Shown: positions 35,703-47,432, counted from the first letter of the stretch. The stretch: DNA of 64,000 bases from a beta proteobacterium AAP65 (GCA_001295865.1 LJHW01000025.1:25498-89497), one strand, 5' to 3'. Program-made: numbers and translations. Notes: generated from the letters alone by a model not told the origin.

Positions 35703-36503
35703 TCAGGCCCGCGACTTGTCCACGGCGCGGGCGATGCCACGCAGGATGTGCAGCTCTTCCTGCGTCAGCTGCGCGCGGTTCAGCGCCTGCTGCAGGCGCG
35801 GCATCAGCTTCTTGGGCGCGGCGGGGTCGAGAAAGCCGATGTCCTGCAGCACCTGCTGCCAGTGCTGCAACAGGCCTTCCAGCGCGGTGCCGTCGGCCAG
35901 GGCCGCGTCCACGGTGCGCGGCGCAACCTCGTAGCCGCCCAGCGCCTGCCGCCATTCGTAGGCCAGCACCTGCACGGCCTGCGCGAGGTTCAGCGAGCCG
36001 TAGCCGGGCGCGCTGGGGATGCTCAGGCAGGCGTGGCAGCGGTAGACGTCTTCGTTGAGCAGCCCGGTGCGCTCGGGGCCGAAGACGAAGGCCACGCGGT
36101 GGGGGCCGGCCGCCAGCGTGGCGAAGTGTTCACGCGGGGTGTGCGTGGGCGGGCCGAAGTCACGCGGCGTCATCGCGGTGGCACAGGCCCAGGTGATGCC
36201 GTCCAGCGCCTCGGCCAGGCTGGGCACGATGCGCGCGCGCGTCAGCACGTCGGCCGCGCCGCTGGCCATGGCCACGGTTTCTTCCTGGCTCAGCACGTCG
36301 GCAAAACGCGGCGCCACCAGCACCAGGTCGGCAAAACCCATCACCTTCATCGCACGCGCCGTGGCGCCCACATTGCCGGCGTGGCTGGGCCGCACGAGCA
36401 CAAAACGTGTCGGGTCTGGCACGGCGGACGCGGTGCTGGCGGCGGGGGTCGGGCTGGGCGGGGCGTTCACGGCCGTAAAATGAGCTGCATCGGTGCACGG
36501 CAT
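35703..36503 (-). CDS. trmJ: tRNA (cytidine/uridine-2'-O-)-methyltransferase TrmJ
   Basis: TrmJ methylates the ribose at position 32 of tRNAs. The SPOUT core is clear: [34 protein letters not shown] and [17 protein letters not shown], which form the knotted SAM site. About 30 residues precede the core. ATG 36503 (266 residues) is chosen; a GTG at 36470 giving VNAPPSP is an alternative. It is divergent from suhB. A TAAAAT at 36476-36481 in the divergent region is a possible suhB -10. Confidence 0.94.
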   Translation of the reverse strand: MPCTDAAHFTAVNAPPSPTPAASTASAVPDPTRFVLVRPSHAGNVGATARAMKVMGFADLVLVAPRFADVLSQEETVAMASGAADVLTRARIVPSLAEALDGITWACATAMTPRDFGPPTHTPREHFATLAAGPHRVAFVFGPERTGLLNEDVYRCHACLSIPSAPGYGSLNLAQAVQVLAYEWRQALGGYEVAPRTVDAALADGTALEGLLQHWQQVLQDIGFLDPAAPKKLMPRLQQALNRAQLTQEELHILRGIARAVDKSRA

Positions 36504-36569
36504 TGTCGGCGCACCCCGCTCTTTATCCCGTCCACGCCCGTCTTCCCTCTTCTGCCCGCAGGCCGCCCC

Positions 36570-37571
36570 ATGTCGCAAGCGCTCCACCCCATGCTGAACA
36601 TCGCCGTCAAGGCGGCCCGCACAGCAGGTTCCATCATCAACCGCGCAGCGCTCGATCTTGAAGTGCTGAAGGTGGGCAGCAAGGGCCCCAACGACTTCGT
36701 CTCCGAAGTCGACCAGGCGGCAGAGCAGGCCATCATCGGCACGCTGCTGGAGGCCTACCCCGGCCACGGCATCCTCGCCGAAGAGAGCGGGCGCACCCAC
36801 GGCGCCAAGCACAGCGATTACGTTTGGATCATCGACCCGCTCGATGGCACCACCAACTTCCTGCACGGCTTTCCGGTCTACGCCGTCAGCATCGCGCTGG
36901 CCTACCGCGGCCAGGTGCAGCAGGCCGTGGTCTACGACCCCACGCGCAACGACCTGTTCTATGCCAGCAAGGGCCGCGGCGCCTTCCTGAACGACCGCCG
37001 CCTGCGCGTGAGCAAGCGCACGCGCCTGAGCGATGCGCTGGTGGGCACGGGCTTCCCCTTCCGCAAGGGCGACAACTTCAAGCGCTACGTGAAGATGTTC
37101 GAGGAGGTGATGCAGAGCTGCGCCGGCCTGCGCCGCCCTGGCGCCGCGGCGCTCGACCTCTGCTACGTGGCCGCCGGCTACTACGACGGCTTCTTCGAAA
37201 CCGGCCTGAACCCCTGGGACGCCGCCGCCGGCGCGCTCATCATCACCGAGGCCGGGGGCCTGGTGGGCAACTTCACGGGCGAGAGCGATTTCCTCTACCA
37301 GCGCGAGATCGTGGCGGGCAACCCCAAGGTCTACGGCCAGATGGTGCAGATCCTGGCGCCCTACACCCGCGTGATCAAGGAAGACGCGGCGGCCGAAGGC
37401 CCGCTGTCGGCCGCGGCTGCGGGCCTGGCGGCTGCCGATGCCACGGCGGCTGTGTTGGAGGCCGGTGGCGAGAGCCCGGCCGCGCCTGCGGCCCCTGCCG
37501 CTGCTGCCAAGAAGGCCGTGCGCATCCGCAAGGCCGCCGCCACGCCCGAAGGCGACGACGCGCCGATGTAA
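36570..37571 (+). CDS. suhB: Inositol-1-monophosphatase family protein SuhB
   Basis: SuhB is a Mg2+-dependent phosphatase of the inositol monophosphatase fold that in E. coli also joins the rRNA antitermination complex. The metal site is intact: [25 protein letters not shown] and [18 protein letters not shown]. Residues 1-270 form the enzyme; the remaining 60 or so are an Ala/Pro-rich tail ending with a basic patch ([10 protein letters not shown]) absent from E. coli SuhB (267 residues). trmJ and suhB are divergent neighbours in many Burkholderiales. Confidence 0.96.
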   Translation: MSQALHPMLNIAVKAARTAGSIINRAALDLEVLKVGSKGPNDFVSEVDQAAEQAIIGTLLEAYPGHGILAEESGRTHGAKHSDYVWIIDPLDGTTNFLHGFPVYAVSIALAYRGQVQQAVVYDPTRNDLFYASKGRGAFLNDRRLRVSKRTRLSDALVGTGFPFRKGDNFKRYVKMFEEVMQSCAGLRRPGAAALDLCYVAAGYYDGFFETGLNPWDAAAGALIITEAGGLVGNFTGESDFLYQREIVAGNPKVYGQMVQILAPYTRVIKEDAAAEGPLSAAAAGLAAADATAAVLEAGGESPAAPAAPAAAAKKAVRIRKAAATPEGDDAPM

Positions 37572-37578
37572 ATCGCCG

Positions 37579-37597
37579 CGGGCCGCAGCGCGGCCCG
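37579..37597. terminator. GC-rich hairpin between suhB and the TraT-like gene
   Basis: CGGGCCGC, loop AGC and GCGGCCCG form an 8-bp stem between two convergent genes. No T run follows on either strand, so rho-independent termination would be weak. Confidence 0.4.
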
Positions 37598-37600
37598 GTC

Positions 37601-38368
37601 TCAGAACAAACCGGTCAGCGCCCGCACCAGGCCGGCACGCAAGGCCGGCACGGCCTCTTCGAACTCCAGGTTCACCTTGTTCGCGGTGGAGACGATGCGC
37701 GTCTGGTAGGTCTTCATGTCCACGCGGTCGGTGTAGCTGACGGTATCGCCGCCGCTCGTGCCCTGGCGGTTGTTGAGGGCCGAGTTCTGCGTGGCGACGC
37801 GGCCTTCGGGCAGGCGCTCCTTGATCTGCACGTCGGTGACGATGGAGAAGTACACGTCCTTCACCAGCGAGCCGATCACCACCTCGCCAAAGCCCCCGGT
37901 GGCCGCCCCGGTGGCCACCGCGCGACCCGTCGGCCCCAGCGCACCGGCCGCTGCGGTGGCCGCGACGATGCCCGAGGCCCCGCCCGACACGCCCGCACCG
38001 AAGCCGCCACCCACCACCTGGCGGATGGCCGAGGGGTCGCTCTTGCCCACCGCCAGCACATTGGCCTGCAGGTAGAACTTGGCCTGCCGCGGGTCGGTGA
38101 CGACGCGGTAGCCCTTGGCCTGCATCGCCGCGGCCACCTCGGGCGCGAGGTCGAGCTCGGGCTTGTCGGAGGTGTTGCGGATCTGCACGAACACCGTCTG
38201 CTCTTCCACCGGCACCGGGTCGAGGAAGATCGTGGCCGACATGCGCGTCTGCACGTCGAGGTTGCGTTTCTCGATGGCCACCTGCGTGGCGGCACAGCCG
38301 CCCAGCAGCAGGGCGGCTGCGAGCAAGGCCGGTGCGCGGTGCCAGTGGCGGAAGGGGGTTGCAGGCAT
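37601..38368 (-). CDS. TraT family complement-resistance-type outer-membrane lipoprotein
   Basis: The 255-residue precursor has a lipoprotein signal with lipobox LLGGC (Cys25). The mature part follows TraT along its length: AIEKRNLDVQTRMSATIFLD, VFVQIRNTSDKPELDL, KGYRVVTDPRQAKFYLQANV, a glycine-rich pair of hydrophobic segments (about 118-170), SIVTDVQIKER and STANKVNLEFEEAVPAL. Plasmid TraT mediates surface exclusion and serum resistance. Here the gene is chromosomal with no transfer genes nearby, so an envelope-shielding role is more likely. It is divergent from the TolB/amidohydrolase gene. Confidence 0.92.
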   Translation of the reverse strand: MPATPFRHWHRAPALLAAALLLGGCAATQVAIEKRNLDVQTRMSATIFLDPVPVEEQTVFVQIRNTSDKPELDLAPEVAAAMQAKGYRVVTDPRQAKFYLQANVLAVGKSDPSAIRQVVGGGFGAGVSGGASGIVAATAAAGALGPTGRAVATGAATGGFGEVVIGSLVKDVYFSIVTDVQIKERLPEGRVATQNSALNNRQGTSGGDTVSYTDRVDMKTYQTRIVSTANKVNLEFEEAVPALRAGLVRALTGLF

Positions 38369-38478
38369 GCGGGCTCCTGAGGCGATCTCGCGGTAGCCCC
38401 CGATTGTTCCAGCCCCTGGTGCGGGCCGCCGCCGGCGGGGCCAGAATGGGCCGCTTGTCGACCACGCAGGACACCGCC

Positions 38479-41811
<3,333 letters not shown>

Positions 41812-41863
41812 GCTGGCGCGGGGGCGGGGCCCGGCGGGGGTGGCCCCGTGTTCGCGGGCCTTG

Positions 41864-41905
41864 GTGCTGCAGCGCACAGAAGGCCGGGGAGCGGAAGCGC
41901 AGTCT
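41864..41905 (+). promoter_or_regulatory. Crp/Fnr-type site and -10 upstream of PEP-CTERM gene (site S1)
   Basis: GTGCT-GCAG-CGCAC (41864-41877) followed by AGA, then 22 bases after the motif the hexamer CAGTCT (41900-41905). The predicted +1 is 41912, with a leader of 74 bases. One of nine sites with identical geometry. Confidence 0.55.
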
Positions 41906-41985
41906 GCGAGGTGTCGGGCCAGCCTGGAAGAACAGGCAGGCCCGCACCCCGCGTGCCCTACCCCCACCCCACGAAAGCCCCCGCC

Positions 41986-42642
41986 ATGAAGCGTCCTGCC
42001 GTCCGCCTGTCCCTGCGTCACCTGGCCCTGCTTGCCCCGCTGCTGCTGCCGCTGTCGGCCACGGCCAACATCATCCCGTCGGTGCAGTCCGTCGTCGGCA
42101 CCGGCCCCTACACCTGGACCTACCGGCTGGATCTTTCGGCCGACCAGGACGTGCGCAGCGGCCCGCTGCCCGCGGGACCCACGGTCTCCAGCAGCAACCT
42201 GAGCTACGGCTCCTTCCTCACCATCTTCGATTTTCAGGGTTACGTCGACGGCAGCTGCAGCAGCCCCACCGGCTGGGTCTGCCTCGTGCAGAACCTGGGC
42301 TACACACCCTCGGACGTGGCGCCCGACGACGACGCCGATGTGGTCAACCTGACCTGGCTCTACGCCAGCGGGCCCGACATCACCGGCCTGCCCAACGGCG
42401 TGGACCTGGGCATCTTCTCGGCGCAGTCGATCTGGGGCGACGAAGGCCTGGTCAGCTACGCCGGCCGCGGCATCAAGAACAGCGGCCTGTCGGCCGGCAC
42501 CGTGGCGGCCAACGTCGGCAAGGTGAGCGGCCCGCAAGGCCAGGCCGTGCCCGAGCCGGGTTCGCTGGCCCTGGCCGGGCTGGCCCTCATGGCGCTGGTG
42601 GGCTTGCGCAAGCCGGCGCAGCGCCAGACCCAGGCCGTCTGA
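41986..42642 (+). CDS. PEP-CTERM sorting domain protein
   Basis: The 218-residue precursor has an N-terminal signal peptide (cleavage near SATANI) and a C-terminal sorting signal VPEPGSLALAGLALMALVGL followed by basic residues. This is the tripartite PEP-CTERM signal cleaved by exosortase and tied to exopolysaccharide-producing bacteria. The middle, about 150 residues, is polar with two cysteine pairs at most and no recognised domain. No exosortase gene is in the window. The function of the mature protein is unknown. Confidence 0.92.
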   Translation: MKRPAVRLSLRHLALLAPLLLPLSATANIIPSVQSVVGTGPYTWTYRLDLSADQDVRSGPLPAGPTVSSSNLSYGSFLTIFDFQGYVDGSCSSPTGWVCLVQNLGYTPSDVAPDDDADVVNLTWLYASGPDITGLPNGVDLGIFSAQSIWGDEGLVSYAGRGIKNSGLSAGTVAANVGKVSGPQGQAVPEPGSLALAGLALMALVGLRKPAQRQTQAV

Positions 42643-42660
42643 TCACCCGGCCTGGCCGTG

Positions 42661-42927
42661 TCAACGCTCGCGGGGCCCGACCCCGCGGCGTTGCTGCCGC
42701 TGCGGGCGCGAGAGCAAGGCGCCTTCCCAGGCGCAGGCGCTCGCGGCGCAGCGGTAGCGTTTGAGCGGTGCACCCCAGCCAAGCAGGCGGTCAAACCAGC
42801 GGCGCGCCACGCGTTCGATGCCCCGGCCGCACCGCGGGCAGCCGCGCTGGCGCTGCGCCGCCCCGGGCGGTGTGGCGGCGGTGGCGGTGGCGGCGATGGG
42901 GGCTTTGCGGGTGGCCAGGAACTTCAT
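42661..42927 (-). CDS. Small zinc-ribbon protein (paralogue A)
   Basis: An 88-residue basic protein, MKFLATRKAPIA..., with a Cys-x2-Cys pair (GCPRCGRGIERVARRWFDRL) and a second cysteine pair in RYRCAASACAWEGALL, which would form a zinc ribbon. The block RWFDRLLGWGAPLKRYRC resembles RLLSWVWPQRRYRRYAC in the second small ribbon protein at 47433-47726, so the two are paralogues. No enzymatic motif is seen. The ATG lies 2 bases after a predicted +1 set by site S2, and no Shine-Dalgarno sequence is visible. It is convergent with the PEP-CTERM gene. Confidence 0.7.
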   Translation of the reverse strand: MKFLATRKAPIAATATAATPPGAAQRQRGCPRCGRGIERVARRWFDRLLGWGAPLKRYRCAASACAWEGALLSRPQRQQRRGVGPRER

Positions 42928-42935
42928 GCAGCCGC

Positions 42936-42977
42936 ACTTTGTGAGCCGCTGCCGGGGCCGTCGGTTCGGCAGCGCAC
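42936..42977 (-). promoter_or_regulatory. Crp/Fnr-type site and -10 upstream of zinc-ribbon gene A (site S2)
   Basis: On the minus strand GTGCG-CTGC-CGAAC (42977-42964) followed by CGA, 22 bases after the motif, the hexamer CAAAGT. The predicted +1 is 42929, two bases before the ATG at 42927. Confidence 0.55.
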
Positions 42978-43098
42978 CCTCGGCACCGGGGCCTGCGGGC
43001 CCCGAGCTTGTAGGACGCGGCCCACGCCGCTTGCAGTGTCCCGCCGATGGCAGGCCGCCCGGCCGCGCGGCCACACTGCCAGCGCCCACCGGCCGCGC

Positions 43099-43500
43099 AT
43101 GCACACGCTGCACACCTACCTCGTTGAAGACCACCCCCTCATCCACGCCAAGCTCGCGGCCACGCTGCAAGAGCTGCCGGGTGTCAGCGTGGTGGGCTGG
43201 GCGCGCAGCGAAGCCCAGGCCCGCGCCTGGCTGGCCGAGGCCGCGCAGCGCCCCGACCTGCTCATCGTCGACCTCTTTCTCAGCGGCGGCTCGGGCCTGG
43301 GCGTGCTGCGCCTGGCCCAGGCCTGCACGCCGCCGCTGCGCTGCGTGGTGTTCAGCAACTACATCACGCCCGAGGTGCGCCAGCGTTGCCTGGCGCTGGG
43401 CGCCGAGCGGGTGTTCGACAAGTCGGCCGACATCGAAGCCCTGCTGCAGCTGTGCCGCAAGGCCACGCTGGGCCCGGCCGCAGCCGACCTCAACGGATGA
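43099..43500 (+). CDS. Stand-alone response-regulator receiver
   Basis: A 133-residue CheY-like protein with no output domain. The acidic pair Glu10-Asp11, phosphoacceptor Asp58 (LLIVDLFLSGGSGLGVL), the switch serine in VVFSNYIT and Lys108 (FDKSADI) are all present. It could act as a phosphate sink or protein-protein switch for the kinase encoded at 44149. It overlaps the end of the NarL-type regulator gene by 11 bases tail to tail. The region 42928-43098 between it and zinc-ribbon gene A contains no gene. Confidence 0.9.
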   Translation: MHTLHTYLVEDHPLIHAKLAATLQELPGVSVVGWARSEAQARAWLAEAAQRPDLLIVDLFLSGGSGLGVLRLAQACTPPLRCVVFSNYITPEVRQRCLALGAERVFDKSADIEALLQLCRKATLGPAAADLNG

Positions 43501-44122
43501 GCCCGTGGCGCAAGGCGTAGTGCGTCAGCTCGCTGTTGCTCGACAGGCCCATCTTCAGCATCACCCGGCTGCGGTAGGTGCTGACGGTCTTCACGCTCAG
43601 CGAGAGCCCCAGCGCCAGCTGCCCCACGGTCTGCCCGCCGGCCAGGCGCAGCAGCACCTGCAGCTCCCGTTCAGAGAGCTGTTCGTGCGCCGCCCCCACA
43701 TGCCCGCTGGCCAGCCCATCGGCCAGGCGCAGCGCGGTTTCGGCGCTCACGTAACGCCGGCCGCTGGCCAGCGCGCGCACCGCGGCCACGATCTCGGCCG
43801 GGTCGCCTTCCTTGTTGAGGTAGGCGCTGGCGCCCAGGCGCAGCAGCGTGGTGGCGTAGTGCGCCTCGGGGTGGGCGCTGAGCATCAGCACCGGCAGCGC
43901 CGGCGCGCGGGCGCGGATGGCCGCCAGCGTGTCCACGCCGTTCTGGCCCGGCATGGCGATGTCGAGCACGATGACGTCGGCCAACTCGCCGCGCACGATC
44001 TCCAGCGCCTGGCGGCCGTCGGCGGCTTCGGCCACGACCTTGAAGTCCGCCTGCTCGGCGAAAAACTGGCGCAGCCCGGCGCGTACCAGCGCGTGGTCGT
44101 CGATGATGGCGATGCGTATCAA
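43490..44122 (-). CDS. NarL/FixJ-family response regulator
   Basis: A 210-residue two-domain regulator: a receiver with Asp8-Asp9, Asp54 (VIVLDIAMPGQNG) and Lys104 (YLNKEGDPAE), then a LuxR-type HTH at about 146-205 (LSERELQVLLRLAGGQTVGQ, VKTVSTYRSRVMLKMG). Such regulators bind DNA as phosphorylated dimers. The divergent histidine kinase gene starts 26 bases away and is the obvious partner. Confidence 0.95.
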   Translation of the reverse strand: MIRIAIIDDHALVRAGLRQFFAEQADFKVVAEAADGRQALEIVRGELADVIVLDIAMPGQNGVDTLAAIRARAPALPVLMLSAHPEAHYATTLLRLGASAYLNKEGDPAEIVAAVRALASGRRYVSAETALRLADGLASGHVGAAHEQLSERELQVLLRLAGGQTVGQLALGLSLSVKTVSTYRSRVMLKMGLSSNSELTHYALRHGLIR

Positions 44123-44148
44123 ACCCGGCCTCCTGCGGCACAGCGGCC

Positions 44149-44925
44149 ATGAAGCTGCGACAACAAGGCCGACGCCGCGGCCGCCCCGGCCCGGCGCGGC
44201 AACTGCAGGCGCACAACCGGCGCCTGGCGCGGGAAGTGCAGCAGCGCACGCGCGAGCTCACGGCGCTGGCGCTGCACCTGCAGACCGCGCGCGAAGACGA
44301 ACGCGCCCGCCTCGCGCGCGACCTGCACGACGAACTGGGCGCCTTGCTCACCGCCACCAAGCTCGACGCCGCACGCCTGCGCGCGCGCCTGCAGGCCGCA
44401 GCGCCACCGGCGGCCGAAGCGTTGGCCTGCCTGGCTTCGCTGGTGGCCTCGCTGGACGGCGTGATCACGCTCAAGCGCCGCATCACCGAAGAGCTCTGCC
44501 CCTCGTCGCTGGCCCACCTGGGCCTGGCCGTGACGCTGCAGACGCTGGCGCGCGAGTTCGCCACGCGCAGCGGCCTGCAGGTGCACCTGGCGCTGGCCGA
44601 AGGCGTGGGGCCGCTGGCACCACCGGCCGCACTGGCGGCCTACCGCATCGTGCAAGAGGCGCTGAGCAACATCGCCCAGCACGCGCAGGCCGGGCAGCTG
44701 TGGCTCAAGCTGCGCACGCACGGCGCGCAGGTGCTGCTGGAGGTGCGCGACGACGGCCGCGGCTTCGTGCCCGCCGCGGTGCCGCCCTGCCGCCACGGCC
44801 TGGTGGGCATGCGCTTTCGCGCCGAGGCCGCGGGCGGCACGCTGACGCTGCAGTCGGCCCCCGGTCTGGGCACGCGGGTGGCGCTCAGCCTGCCGGTGCA
44901 GGCGGCAGCACCCGCGCCGGCCTGA
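44149..44925 (+). CDS. Histidine kinase (HisKA_3) without sensor domain
   Basis: The 258-residue kinase has a basic N-terminus and coiled coil, a HisKA_3 dimerisation helix with the phospho-acceptor His60 in ERARLARDLHDELGALLT, and a HATPase_c domain with the N box EALSNIAQHA and G1 box DDGRGF. No transmembrane or sensory domain is present, so it is cytoplasmic and must take its signal through a partner or its first 40 residues. It is the NarL-type partner of the divergent regulator. Confidence 0.93.
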   Translation: MKLRQQGRRRGRPGPARQLQAHNRRLAREVQQRTRELTALALHLQTAREDERARLARDLHDELGALLTATKLDAARLRARLQAAAPPAAEALACLASLVASLDGVITLKRRITEELCPSSLAHLGLAVTLQTLAREFATRSGLQVHLALAEGVGPLAPPAALAAYRIVQEALSNIAQHAQAGQLWLKLRTHGAQVLLEVRDDGRGFVPAAVPPCRHGLVGMRFRAEAAGGTLTLQSAPGLGTRVALSLPVQAAAPAPA

Positions 44926-44962
44926 GCGCCGCGGCGCGGTGGGCCGGCCGCGCTGCGGTGAT

Positions 44963-44972
44963 GTCCTACAGC
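44963..44972 (+). promoter_or_regulatory. GTCCTACAGC element upstream of the DUF883 operon
   Basis: This 10-mer recurs exactly at 60087-60096 upstream of the bacterioferritin-like gene, at nearly the same distance from the ATG (127 and 122 bases from the TACAGC). CTACAGC resembles the -10 of RpoS-type promoters (CTAYRCT). The rest of 44926-45093 shows no gene. Confidence 0.35.
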
Positions 44973-45093
44973 GTTGCAGCGCCGGCACTGGCGGTGCAGG
45001 CACCCGGCCGCCGATGGCCGCACCTGGGCGCAGCGCGCAGACTGCAGGCAACCGCGCGCCGCGTGTGTCTGCCCCTGCTGGAAAGCCCGCCCC

Positions 45094-45390
45094 ATGACCC
45101 CTGAAAACACCACACCGCGCCTGATCGACCGCGCCCTCACCGGTGCCGAAACCGCCGCCCACAACGCGCAGACCGCCATCGACGGCGCGCTGCACGGCGC
45201 CGTCGACAGCGCCCACCGCGGCGCTGCCGCGCTGCGCGAAGGCTCGCACCAGCTGATGGACCGCGCGCAGCACATGCGCACCGACACCGTCACCTACATC
45301 CGCGACGAGCCCGTGAAATCGATGCTCATCGCCGCGGCCGCCGGTGCGGCGCTGATGGCGCTGGCCAGCCTGCTCTCGCGCCGCCACTGA
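45094..45390 (+). CDS. DUF883 (ElaB/YqjD-like) membrane-anchored protein
   Basis: A 98-residue protein with an amphipathic helical N-terminal part (TAAHNAQTAIDGALHGAVDS), the family block YIRDEPVKSMLIAAAAGAAL, and a C-terminal membrane helix ending in Arg-Arg. E. coli YqjD and ElaB bind ribosomes at the membrane in stationary phase under RpoS. GGAAAG precedes the ATG. It heads a yqjDEK-like operon. Confidence 0.9.
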   Translation: MTPENTTPRLIDRALTGAETAAHNAQTAIDGALHGAVDSAHRGAAALREGSHQLMDRAQHMRTDTVTYIRDEPVKSMLIAAAAGAALMALASLLSRRH

Positions 45391-45435
45391 CCGACCCCGG
45401 CGCCCGCATCGCCCGCCCCGCGCCGCACCAGCCCT

Positions 45436-45867
45436 GTGCTGAACCCGCTCTTGCAGTTGCTGGCCCTGCGCCCTGCGGCCCTGGCCGAACACGCCCAGGC
45501 TTATGCACAACTGGCGGCGGCCGAAGCGGGTGATGCCCTGGCCGCAGCGCTGCGGCGCGCGCTGCTCGGCCTGGCCGCGCTGTGCGCGCTGGCCGTGGCC
45601 GCGGTGCTGGCCGGCGTGGCGCTGATGCTGGGCGCCTTGCACCCCACCGCGCCTGTGCCCTGGGTGTTGTGGGCCGTGCCCGCAGTACCGCTGGTGCTGG
45701 CCTTGCTGGCCGGCTGGCAAGCGCAACGGCCCGCTGGCGCCGGACCGGCACCTTTTGAGGTGCTGCGTGCGCAGTGGCAGATCGACAGCGCCTGGCTGCG
45801 CGGTGTTCGGACGCCAGCCGCGGCCGCAGCGCCGGCCCCTGCAGAAAAAACTGGCGCATCCGCATGA
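45436..45867 (+). CDS. YqjE/phage-holin-like small membrane protein
   Basis: A 143-residue protein with two hydrophobic helices (about 40-67 and 74-93) and an Ala-rich cytoplasmic tail, as in the Actino/Proteobacterial holin family that includes E. coli YqjE. Despite the family name there is no prophage here. It starts at GTG and overlaps the next gene by 4 bases (ATGA). Confidence 0.8.
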   Translation: MLNPLLQLLALRPAALAEHAQAYAQLAAAEAGDALAAALRRALLGLAALCALAVAAVLAGVALMLGALHPTAPVPWVLWAVPAVPLVLALLAGWQAQRPAGAGPAPFEVLRAQWQIDSAWLRGVRTPAAAAAPAPAEKTGASA

Positions 45868-46274
45868 CACCCCACACGCCCCCACCTGCTGGCACGCCGG
45901 CCCAACAACGTGCAGCCCAACGCCAGGCCGCCGTGGCACGGCTGGCGGTTTCACGCTTGCATCTGCAGACACCCGCCGCCAGCGCCCGGCCCTGGGTGCA
46001 ACACCTGCTGAGCTTGCGCCTCGTGGTGACGACGCTGGTGCAAGAGCACCCTTGGGCCAGCGCTGCCGCGGCCGCCGGCCTGGGTGCGGTGCTCGCGCGG
46101 CTGCAGCCCTGGCGCTGGTTGTCGGCGCTGGGTGCACTGGCCGGGCCGGCGGTGGTGGCCGTGTGCACGCGGCAACTGGCCGTCTGGCTGGCCGCACTGC
46201 AGCCGGTGGCACCGGGCCCGCCGGCCGCGGCCCCGGCCGATCAGGCATCCAACCGCGCATCGAAAAACGCATAG
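45864..46274 (+). CDS. Hypothetical YqjK-position protein
   Basis: A 136-residue protein with a basic N-terminal helix (AQQRAAQRQAAVARLAVSRL) and one or two hydrophobic segments (about 69-82 and 88-111). I recognise no family by motif. Its place as third gene after DUF883 and YqjE, with a 4-base overlap, is that of E. coli yqjK. Its last 34 bases overlap the end of the convergent GGDEF gene. Confidence 0.65.
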   Translation: MTPHTPPPAGTPAQQRAAQRQAAVARLAVSRLHLQTPAASARPWVQHLLSLRLVVTTLVQEHPWASAAAAAGLGAVLARLQPWRWLSALGALAGPAVVAVCTRQLAVWLAALQPVAPGPPAAAPADQASNRASKNA

Positions 46275-47134
46275 CCCAGCTGGCGCCGCTTGGCGCGGTA
46301 CATCGCGGCATCGGCGCGTTGCAGCAGGCGCTGCGCGGTGTCGCCATGGTGCGGGCACATGGCAATGCCGATGCTGGGCCGCACCGTCAGCACCACCTTG
46401 TCCACCTGCAAGGGGGCCGAAACGGCATCGAAGAGCTTGGCCGCCACCTGCACCAGCTGCTCGCGGCCCATGGGCGTGGGCAGCAGGCAGATGAACTCAT
46501 CGCCGCCCACGCGGCAGACCATGTCCTGCGCGCGCACGGCGCGGCGCAGGCGCTGCGCCACGATGCGCAGCAACTCGTCGCCCACGGCATGGCCGTGGCG
46601 GTCGTTGACGGGCTTGAAGTCGTCGAGGTCCAGGAACATCACCGCCAGCACCGGGGCCGCAGCGGCGCTGCCGTTCTGCACGGTGGCCTGCACGCCGGCG
46701 AGCGCCCCTTCCAGGCGCGCCTGCAGCGCGCTGCGCCGGGGCAAGGCGGTCAGCTCGTCGTGCGTGGCCAGGTGGCGCGCCTGCTGTTCGGCCACGCGGG
46801 TGCCGGCCAGTTCCAGCCGGGCCGCGGCCAGCTTGGCGCGCAGCGCGCCGAGGTCGAGCGCAACGCGCTCGCGCTGCTGGCGTTCATGCGCCAGCGCGGG
46901 GCGCAGGCGGTCGAGCGCGTGGGCGCACTCGCACAAACCGGCGTGGCCCGTGGGCTCGCAGCCCGAGGCTGTGCTGGCGCAGGCACGCAGGCGCTGGGCC
47001 AGGGCCGACAACAACAACTCGTGGTCGGGCACCGAGACATCGTTGCCTGCATCCGGCGGTGGCACCAGCGCCAGGCCGCGCAGCGCGCCAGCGGCTCGTG
47101 CCGGCGCAGTGTGTTGCAGCGGCTGCGTAGACAT
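46241..47134 (-). CDS. Soluble diguanylate cyclase (GGDEF)
   Basis: The 297-residue protein has an N-terminal helical region (about 35-125) without a recognised sensor and a GGDEF domain with intact FLDLDDFKPVNDRHGHAVGD and RVGGDEFICLL (about residue 210), so c-di-GMP synthesis is likely. No membrane segment is seen. Its ATG shares one base with the stop of the DUF3309 gene (TGATG), indicating translational coupling and control from site S3. Confidence 0.9.
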   Translation of the reverse strand: MSTQPLQHTAPARAAGALRGLALVPPPDAGNDVSVPDHELLLSALAQRLRACASTASGCEPTGHAGLCECAHALDRLRPALAHERQQRERVALDLGALRAKLAAARLELAGTRVAEQQARHLATHDELTALPRRSALQARLEGALAGVQATVQNGSAAAAPVLAVMFLDLDDFKPVNDRHGHAVGDELLRIVAQRLRRAVRAQDMVCRVGGDEFICLLPTPMGREQLVQVAAKLFDAVSAPLQVDKVVLTVRPSIGIAMCPHHGDTAQRLLQRADAAMYRAKRRQLGYAFFDARLDA

Positions 47135-47292
47135 CACAAACGCCCGGTGAGCAGCAGCACGATCAGCACGATGACGATGACGCCCAGCACGCCGCTCGGG
47201 CCGTAGCCCCAGCTGGCGCTGTGCGGCCACAGCGGCACCACGCCCAGCAGCATCAGCACGAGCACGATCAGCAAAATGGTGGTCAGACTCAT
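47134..47292 (-). CDS. DUF3309 small membrane protein
   Basis: A 52-residue, very hydrophobic protein: MSLTTILLIVLVLMLLGVVP, then WPHSASWGYGPSGVLGVI and a second helix ending TGRL. This two-helix form with a WGYGPSG-type turn is the DUF3309 family found in stress and biofilm gene clusters. GGAG lies 6 bases before the ATG. It is the first gene of an operon with the GGDEF gene. Function is unknown. Confidence 0.88.
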   Translation of the reverse strand: MSLTTILLIVLVLMLLGVVPLWPHSASWGYGPSGVLGVIVIVLIVLLLTGRL

Positions 47293-47332
47293 CGAAGGCT
47301 CCTGCCCGCAGGGTGCGGGGTGTCGTGCTCAG

Positions 47333-47374
47333 AGCTTAGGCAGACGGCAGCGGCCTTTCGGTGCGCTGGCGTAC
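47333..47374 (-). promoter_or_regulatory. Crp/Fnr-type site and -10 upstream of DUF3309-GGDEF operon (site S3)
   Basis: On the minus strand GTACG-CCAG-CGCAC (47374-47361) followed by CGA and, 22 bases after the motif, TAAGCT. The predicted +1 is 47326, with a 34-base leader. Confidence 0.6.
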
Positions 47375-47384
47375 CCAGGGCAGC

Positions 47385-47426
47385 GTGTGCCGCCGCACTG
47401 ACGGCACCGCCCCCGCCCCGCAAGCT
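47385..47426 (+). promoter_or_regulatory. Crp/Fnr-type site and -10 upstream of zinc-ribbon gene B (site S4)
   Basis: GTGTG-CCGC-CGCAC (47385-47398) followed by TGA and, 22 bases after the motif, CAAGCT (47421-47426). The predicted +1 is 47433, the A of the ATG, which gives a leaderless message. Confidence 0.55.
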
Positions 47427-47432
47427 CTGGGC

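Noticed and set aside
37601..38368. TraT homologue as a sign of an integrated plasmid or conjugative element
   Set aside because: No tra, mob, integrase, direct repeats or composition change is seen around it.
45436..45867. Holin-family protein as a sign of a prophage
   Set aside because: The family includes the chromosomal YqjE protein, the neighbours are DUF883 and a YqjK-position gene, and no phage genes are present.
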